A stretch of 64,000 nucleotides of DNA from positions 12,662 to 76,661 of the forward strand of contig DJET01000070.1 in the NCBI GenBank assembly GCA_002431945.1, read 5' to 3'. The stretch comes from Ruminococcaceae bacterium UBA5891 (GTDB lineage Bacteria; Bacillota; Clostridia; Oscillospirales; Acutalibacteraceae). The notes under the pieces are model-generated. The model made no database searches. It was not told the origin of the DNA and saw only the letters and a program-made list of their open reading frames with translations. Positions 1 to 6,226 of the stretch are shown piece by piece. The first letter of the stretch is position 1. Each line of letters opens with the position of its first letter. Made by a program: the position numbers and the translations under genes.

Positions 1-1
1 A

Positions 2-169
2 AGATATCCGCGCGACGGCCGTTTTATCGAAGAAATCGGTACCTACGATCCCACTAAGGATCCGGCTATCGTTAATATCGACGGTGAAAAGGCTAAAAAG
101 TGGATCTCCAACGGAGCTCAGCCGACCGACACCGTAAAGGCTTTGCTTAAGAAAAACGGTGTTCTTTAA
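2..169 (+). CDS. rpsP: 30S ribosomal protein S16, C-terminal part
   Basis: The window opens inside this gene; the reading frame starts at base 2 and ends at TAA 167-169. The visible 55 residues read RYPRDGRFIEEIGTYDP, followed by an NIDGEKAKKWISNGAQPTDTV segment and a KALLKKNGVL tail, the classic C-terminal half of bacterial S16. S16 is a small-subunit protein needed for 30S assembly. It is followed 20 bases later by khpA, and the rpsP-khpA-rimM-trmD order is typical of Firmicutes. The N-terminus lies outside the window. Confidence 0.95.
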   Translation, partial: RYPRDGRFIEEIGTYDPTKDPAIVNIDGEKAKKWISNGAQPTDTVKALLKKNGVL

Positions 170-189
170 TTCTAATGTGAGGTAATAAG

Positions 190-423
190 ATGAAAGAGCT
201 TCTTATCGCTATCGCTTCGGGTCTTGTAGAAAAGCCCGAAGAGGTAACCGTAACTGTTGACGAGCCCGATGAAGAGGGCGTTGTTTCGTATCATCTTCAC
301 GTTTCCGAAGAGGATATGGGCCGCGTAATCGGCAAGCAGGGCAGAATTGCCAAGGCTATACGCGTTGTTATGCGCGCCGCCGCCAACAGAGAGGGACAGA
401 AAGTATCGGTCGAGATAGACTGA
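190..423 (+). CDS. khpA: KH-domain RNA-binding protein KhpA (YlqC family)
   Basis: A 77-residue protein made of a single KH domain. The RNA-contacting GxxG loop is visible as VIGKQGRIAKAIR near residues 46-58. In Gram-positive bacteria KhpA pairs with the Jag/KhpB protein, binds many RNAs and affects cell elongation and division. The start is supported by GAGGT about 7 bases upstream of ATG 190. It lies between rpsP and rimM, its usual place in Firmicutes, and is probably co-transcribed with rpsP. A terminator-like hairpin follows its stop codon. Confidence 0.95.
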   Translation: MKELLIAIASGLVEKPEEVTVTVDEPDEEGVVSYHLHVSEEDMGRVIGKQGRIAKAIRVVMRAAANREGQKVSVEID

Positions 424-428
424 TATCA

Positions 429-462
429 GACCGGACGGATATATGCGTCCGGTCATATTTTT
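429..462 (+). terminator. terminator-like hairpin between khpA and rimM
   Basis: A perfect 9-bp stem (429-437 with 446-454, GACCGGACG/CGTCCGGTC) around an 8-base loop is followed by ATATTTTT. It begins 5 bases after the khpA stop and ends just before the rimM ribosome binding site. It looks like an intrinsic terminator or attenuator that would reduce readthrough from rpsP-khpA into rimM-trmD. Confidence 0.6.
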
Positions 463-474
463 ATGGAGGAAAAT

Positions 475-990
475 ATGATAAAACAGTATCTTGAAACCGG
501 CAAAATAGTAGGCACCCACGGTATAAAGGGTATGGTGCGCGTACAGCCGTGGTGCGATTCGGGCGAATTTTTATGCGGTTTTAAATATTTTTATCTTGAT
601 AATAAAGGCGCCGAAAGGCTTGAAGCCTTAAAGGTTCAGCCCCACGGAAACGTTGCGCTTATCGCTTTTAAGGGAACGGACAGCATTGAAAAAGCCGAAA
701 AGCTGCGCGGAAGGATTATATATATTAACCGTAACGACGCGAATTTGCCGTCCGGCAGGTATTTTATAGAGGACCTTATAGGCTGCGCGGTCTTTAACGC
801 GGACAGCGGCGAAAAATACGGCGTTATATCAGAGGTTTCGGCTACCGGCGCCAACGACGTATGGCATATTTCGGACGGCAGCAGGGAATATCTGCTGCCC
901 GCAATAGACGAGGTTGTTATAAACGCCGACATAGAAAACGAAAAGGTTTTTATACGCCCTATGAAAGGTATATTTGACGATGAGGATTGA
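475..990 (+). CDS. rimM: ribosome maturation factor RimM
   Basis: A 171-residue protein with the RimM N-terminal motif GKIVGTHGIKGMVRV and a C-terminal PRC-barrel (FIEDLIGCAVF, YLLPAIDEVV, PMKGIFDD). RimM binds S19 and the 3' domain of 16S rRNA and assists 30S head maturation. ATG 475 is chosen over the in-frame ATG at 463 because GGAGG at 465-469 is then a well-spaced ribosome binding site that would otherwise lie inside the gene. Its end overlaps the start of trmD by 11 bases, so the two are translationally coupled. Confidence 0.95.
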   Translation: MIKQYLETGKIVGTHGIKGMVRVQPWCDSGEFLCGFKYFYLDNKGAERLEALKVQPHGNVALIAFKGTDSIEKAEKLRGRIIYINRNDANLPSGRYFIEDLIGCAVFNADSGEKYGVISEVSATGANDVWHISDGSREYLLPAIDEVVINADIENEKVFIRPMKGIFDDED

Positions 991-1723
991 TATTCTTACC
1001 CTGTTTCCCGAAATGTGCGAGGCGGTTATGAGCGAAAGCATTATCGGCAGAGCAAGAGCGGCGGGCAAGGTTGAAATTGTATGCACAAACATACGCGATT
1101 TTGCAAATAATAAGCATAACAAGGTAGACGATATGCCGTACGGCGGCGGTATGGGTATGATAATGGCAGCTGACCCGATTTACAGCTGCTATAAAAGCCT
1201 TTACGGCGAAAACGAGCCTAAGCCGCACCTTATATATATGTCGCCTAAAGGCAAAACCTTTAAGCAGCAAAGGGCGGCGGAGTTGGCGCGCCTTGACAGA
1301 ATAGTGCTTTTATGCGGTCATTACGAGGGCGTGGACGAGCGTGTGCTTGAAGAAATTGCGGACGAGGAAATTTCGATAGGCGATTTTGTGCTTACGGGCG
1401 GCGAGCTGCCGGCGCTTACCGTGGCGGACGCGGTTTGCAGAATGCTGCCGGGCGTTTTATCGGACGAATTATGCTTTAAGGACGAAAGCCACTTTTCGGG
1501 TATGCTTGAATACCCGCAGTACACAAGACCTGCCGTATGGCGCGGCAGAGAGGTACCCGGAGTATTGCTTTCGGGAAATCACGCAAAAATTGACGAATGG
1601 CGCAGAACACAGTCGATACTTGTAACAAAGGAAAGGCGCCCAGATATGTTTAACCGCGAGTCCCTTACAAAAGCCGACATAAAAATGCTTAAAAAACAGG
1701 GAATAGATACCGATATGCTTTGA
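980..1723 (+). CDS. trmD: tRNA (guanine-N1)-methyltransferase TrmD
   Basis: A 247-residue SPOUT methyltransferase that makes m1G37 in tRNAs reading CNN codons and prevents +1 frameshifting. Diagnostic motifs are MRIDILTLFPEM at the start, MPYGGGMGMIM, LLCGHYEGVDERV and SIGDFVLTGGELPA, which form the knotted SAM site. ATG 980 gives the family-standard N-terminus and overlaps rimM; a TTG six bases upstream is in frame but less likely. In many Firmicutes rplS follows trmD directly; here an unrelated HPr gene follows after about 195 bases. Confidence 0.97.
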   Translation: MRIDILTLFPEMCEAVMSESIIGRARAAGKVEIVCTNIRDFANNKHNKVDDMPYGGGMGMIMAADPIYSCYKSLYGENEPKPHLIYMSPKGKTFKQQRAAELARLDRIVLLCGHYEGVDERVLEEIADEEISIGDFVLTGGELPALTVADAVCRMLPGVLSDELCFKDESHFSGMLEYPQYTRPAVWRGREVPGVLLSGNHAKIDEWRRTQSILVTKERRPDMFNRESLTKADIKMLKKQGIDTDML

Positions 1724-1844
1724 AAATTGCGGATTTAAGGGATAAAAATGCAGCAGACACTTAAATTGCATATAAATTCTGCACAAATACGGATTACTAA
1801 AAATACAAATTGTTGGATAAATATTAGAACTTATTCACAAATAA

Positions 1845-1872
1845 TTGACGATTACATTAAATGTGGTATAAT
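1845..1872 (+). promoter_or_regulatory. sigma-A promoter of the HPr gene
   Basis: TTGACG at 1845-1850 and TATAAT at 1867-1872 are separated by 16 bases. A TG one base upstream of the -10 gives an extended -10 (TGGTATAAT). It lies 47 bases before the HPr start, and AAGGAG stands just before the gene. This marks ptsH as its own transcription unit. Confidence 0.75.
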
Positions 1873-1918
1873 GATAACACAGCAATGAATGCAACATTAA
1901 TCTTAAGGAGATTTTACA

Positions 1919-2182
1919 ATGTGTGTTAAAGACGTAGTAATTCAAAATCAGGTTGGTCTTCATGCCCGTCCGGCAACATTCTTTATTCAAAAGGCTAATG
2001 AGTATAAATCCTCTATATGGGTTGAAAAGGACGAAAGAAAGGTAAACGCAAAAAGCCTTTTAGGCGTTCTTTCACTCGGAATAGTGGGCGGAACCACAAT
2101 TAAAATTATTGTAGACGGTCCCGACGAGAAGGAAGCGCTCGACGGTCTTGTAGCTTTAGTAGAATCCGGTTTCGCAGATTAA
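1919..2182 (+). CDS. ptsH: HPr phosphocarrier protein of the PTS
   Basis: An 87-residue HPr. The active-site histidine lies in GLHARPATFF (about residue 15) and accepts phosphate from EI. The regulatory serine lies in KSLLGVLSLG (around residues 45-46), the site phosphorylated by HPr kinase in Firmicutes to drive CcpA-dependent catabolite repression. Both sites are present, so this is HPr rather than Crh. It has its own promoter, an AAGGAG site and a downstream terminator. EI is not encoded nearby. HPr may influence the large sugar locus in this window through CcpA, although no clear cre site was found there. Confidence 0.95.
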   Translation: MCVKDVVIQNQVGLHARPATFFIQKANEYKSSIWVEKDERKVNAKSLLGVLSLGIVGGTTIKIIVDGPDEKEALDGLVALVESGFAD

Positions 2183-2198
2183 TGTATTTTATATTGCG

Positions 2199-2233
2199 GC
2201 CGATATTAAATTTTAATATCGGCTGTGTTTTTT
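2199..2233 (+). terminator. intrinsic terminator of ptsH
   Basis: An 11-bp stem, GCCGATATTAA (2199-2209) with TTAATATCGGC (2213-2223), has a 3-base loop and is followed by TGTGTTTTTT. It starts 16 bases after the HPr stop codon. Confidence 0.85.
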
Positions 2234-2234
2234 A

Positions 2235-2262
2235 TTGACATTTTTAAAAAATGTGTTATAAT
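2235..2262 (+). promoter_or_regulatory. promoter of tRNA-Pro
   Basis: A consensus TTGACA (2235-2240) and TATAAT (2257-2262) with a 16-base spacer and an extended TGT-TATAAT. It overlaps the tail of the ptsH terminator. The tRNA starts 20 bases after the -10. Confidence 0.85.
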
Positions 2263-2282
2263 ATTTAAAGTTTCCCCATTAT

Positions 2283-2358
2283 CCGGGTGTGGCGCAGCTG
2301 GTAGCGCGCTTGACTGGGGGTCAAGAGGCCGCAAGTTCAAGTCTTGTCACTCGGACCA
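2283..2358 (+). tRNA. tRNA-Pro (anticodon GGG)
   Basis: 76 bases fold as a cloverleaf. The acceptor stem is CCGGGTG with CACTCGG, followed by discriminator A and an encoded CCA (2356-2358). The anticodon stem CTTGA/TCAAG encloses the loop CTGGGGG, giving anticodon GGG at 2316-2318, which reads CCC/CCU proline codons. A T-arm GTTCAAGTC is present. It has a consensus promoter and a downstream terminator. The island that follows suggests the locus has been an insertion target, but no second copy of the tRNA 3' end was found at the far edge. Confidence 0.95.
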
Positions 2359-2359
2359 T

Positions 2360-2405
2360 ATCGAGTATTCATAAGGGATTTGACTTTATGAATACTCGAT
2401 TTTTT
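2360..2405 (+). terminator. terminator after tRNA-Pro
   Basis: A perfect 15-bp stem, 2360-2374 with 2386-2400 (ATCGAGTATTCATAA and its complement), has an 11-base loop and is followed by a T-run. It begins directly after the tRNA CCA end. Confidence 0.85.
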
Positions 2406-2427
2406 ATCTTGGTACGGTTTTATGTAC

Positions 2428-2453
2428 GGAGCAGGGTTTCCCTGCTCCTTTTG
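2428..2453 (+). terminator. second hairpin terminator at the island edge
   Basis: GGAGCAGGG (2428-2436), TTT, CCCTGCTCC (2440-2448) and then TTTTGTT. It sits between the tRNA terminator and the stop codon of the minus-strand recombinase remnant, so it could serve transcription from either side. Confidence 0.6.
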
Positions 2454-2768
2454 TTATGCTGTTTTCGGCTCGGTTAAATACTCAACCGCGACACCCTTTC
2501 GGGTATCGGCGACGATATTAGGTCTGTGAGATACTTCGGGTATCTCCACATACCCGACAAGGCGAAAATAGATAACGATTCTCTGCGTTCGGTTTTTACC
2601 TTTGCCCTCTGTTTCGAAAACGTTAATGTGGTCGATAAGTTCACGGAGCAGTGGTGCGGTCAGCCTGTCCATACGCATAAGGTCAAACTTTACTACCTGC
2701 TCAACGGCAGCCTCACGAACATAGTGCCTGCTGAGACAAAATCCTTTGTAATGTATTGGTCGGCATGA
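2454..2768 (-). pseudogene. serine-recombinase remnant (C-terminal DUF4368-type end)
   Basis: The minus-strand frame ending at TAA 2454-2456 encodes LTAPLLRELIDHINVFETEG, then GKNRTQRIVIYF, a VEIPE segment and ADTRKGVAVEYL. This is the characteristic C-terminal end of large Tn4451/TnpX-type serine recombinases in clostridial mobile elements. Upstream in the same frame, LSRHYVREAAVEQVV resembles the segment after their zinc-ribbon region. The catalytic resolvase domain is missing, and the frame is closed by a TGA near 2790, so this is a decayed fragment. Its 5' limit is uncertain. It suggests that the neighbouring island arrived or was rearranged with an integrative element. Confidence 0.65.
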
Positions 2769-2827
2769 ACTATCTGTTTGAATTTTTCACATATATCTGC
2801 GGACTTTGATATTGCTTCAACCATCCC

Positions 2828-3088
2828 TCAATTTTGTTCTTTCATAAGATAATCTTTGCTTAGAATAATGTCAAGAAAATTATCAAAACTTCCGGATTCT
2901 AAGAATGAAGCTATTTTGTTATATACAAATGCCCATCGTGATGGAAATACCTGTTCATATTTTTCATAAAAGCCAAAATATGAATTAAAGAATGAAATCA
3001 ACTGAGATCAGGTTTTATAAATAAAACATCCTTCAATATCACCACAAAATAGTTGAGCAATTTGCTTGATTGAACTGTCACTAAGCAT
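2828..3088 (-). pseudogene. abortive-infection-like small protein, interrupted by TGA
   Basis: ATG at 3088-3086 has a strong AGGGAGG ribosome binding site. The frame reads MLSDSSIKQIAQLFCGDIEG, then CFIYKT, a TGA at 3008-3010, and continues in frame as SQLISFFNSYFGFYEKYEQV to TGA at 2828, 86 codons in all. The pattern (FCGD, YKTG-type turn, FFN, PSRW, FDNFLDIILSK) resembles N-terminal domains of abortive-infection proteins that I recall from clostridial genomes; the exact family is uncertain. The interrupted position is normally glycine in such sequences as I remember them, so one GGA-to-TGA change would explain it. The remaining C-terminal part of the gene is absent. Confidence 0.5.
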
Positions 3089-3196
3089 TATTGTTTACCT
3101 CCCTAATAAATTATTAATCCGTCTATTGCGGAGATATTCGTCTTTGCAAGTATATTTTTGGGCTATAGCAATTCTTTATATTGCATTGGCATTGCT

Positions 3197-3238
3197 ACTT
3201 ATGGTATGTAGACTTATAGTATGCGTAAATGCTATAAT
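3197..3238 (+). promoter_or_regulatory. tandem C-box operator and promoter of the controller gene
   Basis: Two direct copies, ACTTATGGTATG (3197-3208) and ACTTATAGTATG (3212-3223), start 15 bases apart and differ at one base. The size, spacing and ACTTATAGT core match the known C-box arrangement bound by restriction-modification controller proteins. The second copy overlaps the -35 region. A TATAAT lies at 3233-3238, 26 bases before the controller start. In known systems this layout gives autoactivation at low, and repression at high, controller levels. Confidence 0.75.
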
Positions 3239-3263
3239 ATTACATAGTTGGAGGTGTAAGCCT

Positions 3264-3485
3264 ATGGATATTGTAAAGGTTTTTGGAACGAACATGCGTA
3301 AGCTGAGAACCGAAAAAGGTTATTCTCAGGAGAAATTCGCCGAATTGTGCGGATTACACCGTACTTATATCAGCGATATCGAATGTTTTACACGGAATAT
3401 TTCCATAGAAAATGTACAGAAAATCGCAGATGCATTGGAAATTGATTCGTATAAGCTATTTATTGAGGAGGTAAAAGAAAAATGA
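3264..3485 (+). CDS. controller (C) protein, XRE-type regulator of a restriction-modification island
   Basis: A 73-residue protein that is essentially one helix-turn-helix domain: VFGTNMRKLRTEKGYSQEKF, then AELCGLHRTYISDIE, then RNISIENVQKIADALEID. The HRTYISDIE recognition-helix region is typical of C proteins. ATG 3264 is selected by GGAGG at 3250-3254. The tandem C-box directly upstream supports the same role. Its TGA overlaps the ATG of the TGT-like gene (ATGA), so the two are co-expressed. In classic systems the gene placed here is the restriction endonuclease; here it is a base-exchange enzyme instead. Confidence 0.8.
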   Translation: MDIVKVFGTNMRKLRTEKGYSQEKFAELCGLHRTYISDIECFTRNISIENVQKIADALEIDSYKLFIEEVKEK

Positions 3486-4852
3486 AATATCTCAATATTC
3501 ACGATAAAAAACTTCCAATTCCGTCATTTTTTCAAGTATACAACTATGGCGGCGGCAATGGCGATAAAGACAGAGAAATTGTCTACGCCGAATTGACTGG
3601 AGACACTCCGGCGCTGGTCAACTACTATTACATAAACAATTATTATCACCATACTTTTCAAAGTCGATATTTTGATGACATTTCCGGTTTTAATTCAGTC
3701 GGAGACTTATACAATTATATTCGTTCAAAACTAATTGAAAAAGGTGAAATATATAGTGGCTATACAAGCGAGCCATTTGACTTTAATTCTAAAGTATTCC
3801 TTCTCGATTCGGGAGCATTTAACATTATAAAGTACGTTGCTAAAACAGCCAATTATGACGTTAAAGAATTCAACAAGCGGATTCTTAACGATGTAATTAA
3901 ATACTATGAATTTGCCAATGCTCTTAAATTTGATATGGTAGTTTGTTTCGATGTTGGAGGAAAATACACTGAGAAAGACGGAGAAAAAGCAGACAATAAT
4001 TTGATTTCGTTTTTATCAAAAATTGATGCCGATGAATTAAACTACAGAATGCTTGAAGCAACCATTAAGTATTTGTCTACACATTCTGATTATTATCCCA
4101 AAATATTGGCTACCGTCCATGGAAATACGCCCGAAGAATACAAGCGAAATGTGCTCCAGATTCTTCAAATGGAAGAAAAATACAAAATATCATTTTGGGG
4201 ATTTGCTCTCGGTGGAATCGCAAGTTACAAACAAGTTAACAAATCCTGGTATGATGATATTAATTTAACTGGTATTGGAAAACGTGGATTTGTCGAAACA
4301 ATTACCCCGGCAAGAGCATGCCGTATTGTAAGAAGTCTCGTTGGAGAAAGGCCAATACACGCCCTTGGTTGCGGTGGGTACAATAACATTGCTTTAAACT
4401 ATTATTGCGGAGCAACCTCGTTTGACGCTGCTTCACCGGTAAGACGCGTTGGAGATGGCAATCTTGAATCAACGAAAATTGTATTTGATCCCACGCCAAC
4501 GTCTGTTGGATTTAGTAAATATTTCGTTGGAGGTATCAATTCCGATAATTCATTACGAGAAGAAATTCCTCAATATATTAAGCTAAACGAAATACCCGAT
4601 GACATGAAACTTTGCGGTTGCGCTCCTTGTCAGATTGCAGGTTGCGTTAACCATATTAAAAAATTGTATTCGATGAAAGAAGTAGATTCAGAAGCCAATT
4701 ATTTTAGCCGTCAACTGATAGGTCTTCATGCTGTGGCACAACATCGAAAATTATGCGAAGTAATCAGCACTTTCGAATCAATATACAAATTCTCAGAAGC
4801 CTATTCAAACTCTTTAACATCGGGCCTGAGCTATATCTTTGAACATTTATGA
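3482..4852 (+). CDS. TGT-superfamily (DpdA-like) base-exchange enzyme
   Basis: A 456-residue protein with the landmarks of tRNA-guanine transglycosylases. FLLDSGAFNI (about 109-118) matches the LDSGG substrate-pocket loop. VVCFDVGG (about 154) matches the second pocket Asp. WGFALGG (about 239) matches GLAVGG. GATSFDAASPVRR (about 309-321) carries the nucleophilic Asp. CGCAPC (about 377-382) and a later His in GLHAVAQH form the zinc site CxCxxC-H. TGTs replace guanine by 7-deazaguanines in tRNA; the DpdA branch does so in DNA. The divergent sequence, the extended N-terminus and the setting beside DNA methyltransferases and a nuclease favour a DpdA-like DNA role, but this is inference. No preQ0 synthesis genes are in the window, so precursor would have to come from elsewhere. 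Translationally coupled to the controller gene. Confidence 0.75.
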   Translation: MKYLNIHDKKLPIPSFFQVYNYGGGNGDKDREIVYAELTGDTPALVNYYYINNYYHHTFQSRYFDDISGFNSVGDLYNYIRSKLIEKGEIYSGYTSEPFDFNSKVFLLDSGAFNIIKYVAKTANYDVKEFNKRILNDVIKYYEFANALKFDMVVCFDVGGKYTEKDGEKADNNLISFLSKIDADELNYRMLEATIKYLSTHSDYYPKILATVHGNTPEEYKRNVLQILQMEEKYKISFWGFALGGIASYKQVNKSWYDDINLTGIGKRGFVETITPARACRIVRSLVGERPIHALGCGGYNNIALNYYCGATSFDAASPVRRVGDGNLESTKIVFDPTPTSVGFSKYFVGGINSDNSLREEIPQYIKLNEIPDDMKLCGCAPCQIAGCVNHIKKLYSMKEVDSEANYFSRQLIGLHAVAQHRKLCEVISTFESIYKFSEAYSNSLTSGLSYIFEHL

Positions 4853-4854
4853 TC

Positions 4855-4897
4855 GTTTAACACCGACACCGACAAATTGTCGGTGCCGGTGTTAAAC
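4855..4897. terminator. long inverted repeat between convergent operons
   Basis: A 19-bp stem with one mismatch (4855-4873 with 4879-4897) and a 5-base loop lies 2 bases after the TGT-like stop codon and overlaps the stop of the minus-strand gene ending at 4892. It probably acts as a shared bidirectional terminator, although neither side has a long T-run. Confidence 0.6.
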
Positions 4898-5419
4898 TCT
4901 TACGTTGTTATGTCGCAAATCAGTTAAAATGGAAATAAGATTATTATAGTCACCCATTTCATTGAAGATTGGGTGATAATCACTGGTTTTAATACTATTT
5001 CTAAACCAACGATCTTTTATCTGCTCGTTAGTTTCAAAAAAAACACCATGTCTGTCAATACAATTTAAGAAATAAACAAAAAACACAGGTCTATCAAGTT
5101 GGGATTCAGCTACACGTATTTTGTTTAGTAACATGTTAGAATTGATTTGGATTTTCTTCTCGGAAAACGATGTATCCGATTCAACATATAGAAAATCAAG
5201 ATATGCTAAGATACCTTTATCGCCACTAAGAAACATATAAGACGGATAATCCGCTTTGGGAGGTTCCCAATTTACAATTGAAAACTTTTTCTTCTTTTTA
5301 AGATACGCCAAAAATTCGCTTACAATCTCTTCTTCTGAAAAAGATTCATTATAGGAGTCACTGCGAAATGATTGATTATCTTCACAACAATAATTTTCAA
5401 TAAAATCCAATGCACACAT
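4892..5419 (-). CDS. degenerate PD-(D/E)XK paralogue, probable second restriction subunit
   Basis: A 175-residue protein similar to the nuclease encoded just upstream. Both share a PVFFVYF/PVFYVHW strand, a GVFFETNEQIK/GIFYETSEQVK segment and a related C-terminal helix (YNNLISILTDLR versus FNSFLDELRKLI). Aligned on EEIVSEFL/EEALMDFL, the first catalytic Asp appears kept (D57), but the EVK triad becomes D-F-L (75-77), so the catalytic lysine is missing. It also lacks the N-terminal 90 residues with the cysteine pair. It is the last gene of the minus-strand operon, 16 bases behind the nuclease. Likely roles are the inactive half of a heterodimer, a specificity or regulatory subunit, or decay; the intact frame argues against decay. 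Confidence 0.6.
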   Translation of the reverse strand: MCALDFIENYCCEDNQSFRSDSYNESFSEEEIVSEFLAYLKKKKKFSIVNWEPPKADYPSYMFLSGDKGILAYLDFLYVESDTSFSEKKIQINSNMLLNKIRVAESQLDRPVFFVYFLNCIDRHGVFFETNEQIKDRWFRNSIKTSDYHPIFNEMGDYNNLISILTDLRHNNVRV

Positions 5420-5435
5420 TTATATCTTTCCTCAT

Positions 5436-6215
5436 TCATGAATTGATTAATTTTCTTAATTCATCAAGGAATGAATTAAAATCTTTCATCTCTAATAGGG
5501 GCGAATATTTTTTCTTAAGATAGACTGATTTTTCAGACTTCTCATCATCACCTTCTCTACGTTTCCTTATAAAAGCGCCATGTTCAGAAGATAGATACGC
5601 TTTTACCTGTTCACTTGTTTCGTAAAAAATGCCCTTCAAGCAAGGATATTCAATCCAATGTACATAAAATACCGGAGCATCAACCTCATCGTCGATTAAA
5701 GCCAATTGTTTCTCAATCTTTTCGCTATCGAGAGTAGCGCTTCCCTCATAGCAAAAACGTCCGGTTTTATTTAATGCCATAATAAATGGAGCGCCATGAA
5801 ACTTGACTTCAAAATAAGCAGCAGTACTACCATCAGGTTTCAATATCTTGCAATCCGGTAAACTTCTGTTTTTCAGATCGGCTCTTTCTGTCTTTGCACC
5901 AAGTTTATGTGTTAAAAAGTCCATGAGTGCTTCCTCATGTTGTTTTCCCATTATAACATCATATTTCGGGATACTCTTGTTTCGCATTGGTATAAAGAAT
6001 GTCCCGCATTTTTTACAAGTATCTTTTAATTCCGGTATGTTTTCTTTCAGTTGCTTTACTGTTGCAATATCGTCATATGAATTATTTAAATACATGGCAT
6101 CGTAGCATTTTTGGTTAAAATCCGACCACGTAAACTGATTTTCATAAATGGGTATGTTCTTAAAAAATTCATCAAACCGATCTTTGCAGGATGCTAAAAG
6201 TTCTTCGTATAACAT
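5436..6215 (-). CDS. PD-(D/E)XK restriction endonuclease
   Basis: A 259-residue protein of no family I can name. A PD-(D/E)XK core is visible: SLPDCKI (P120-D121) and AYFEVKF (E136, K138), with a plausible upstream acidic helix HEEALMDFL. Two CxxC/CG cysteines near residues 67-70 may bind zinc. It follows the two methyltransferases by 11 bases in one operon and precedes a shortened paralogue. The context, a DNA methyltransferase pair plus a PD-(D/E)XK protein, makes it the restriction enzyme of a type II system. The ribosome binding site is AAGAGGTAG before ATG 6215. Recognition sequence and cut positions cannot be inferred. Confidence 0.7.
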   Translation of the reverse strand: MLYEELLASCKDRFDEFFKNIPIYENQFTWSDFNQKCYDAMYLNNSYDDIATVKQLKENIPELKDTCKKCGTFFIPMRNKSIPKYDVIMGKQHEEALMDFLTHKLGAKTERADLKNRSLPDCKILKPDGSTAAYFEVKFHGAPFIMALNKTGRFCYEGSATLDSEKIEKQLALIDDEVDAPVFYVHWIEYPCLKGIFYETSEQVKAYLSSEHGAFIRKRREGDDEKSEKSVYLKKKYSPLLEMKDFNSFLDELRKLINS

Positions 6216-6226
6216 AGTACTACCTC

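Noticed and set aside
2335..2358. tRNA-Pro 3' end as an integrase attachment site
   Set aside because: No direct repeat of the T-arm/acceptor sequence was found between 8400 and 8560 or elsewhere in the island, and the only recombinase trace is of the serine type, which does not favour tRNA ends.
2289..2477. Open frame across tRNA-Pro and its terminator
   Set aside because: It is made of the tRNA and terminator sequence and is not a plausible gene.
2693..2824. 43-residue minus-strand frame starting MVEAISKSADICEKF
   Set aside because: It begins 4 bases after the interrupted Abi-like frame and overlaps the recombinase remnant on the same strand. It has only a weak ribosome binding site and no recognisable family, so it may be a fused leftover rather than a gene.
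3008..3010. In-frame TGA read as glycine or selenocysteine
   Set aside because: TGA clearly terminates rimM, trmD and many other genes here, and no selenocysteine insertion stem was seen after it. A simple nonsense mutation is the better explanation.
3482..4852. Housekeeping queuine tRNA-ribosyltransferase (tgt)
   Set aside because: Core motifs match, but the sequence around them, the extended N-terminus and the setting in a restriction island differ from normal tgt next to queA or yajC. Kept as TGT-superfamily, DpdA-like.
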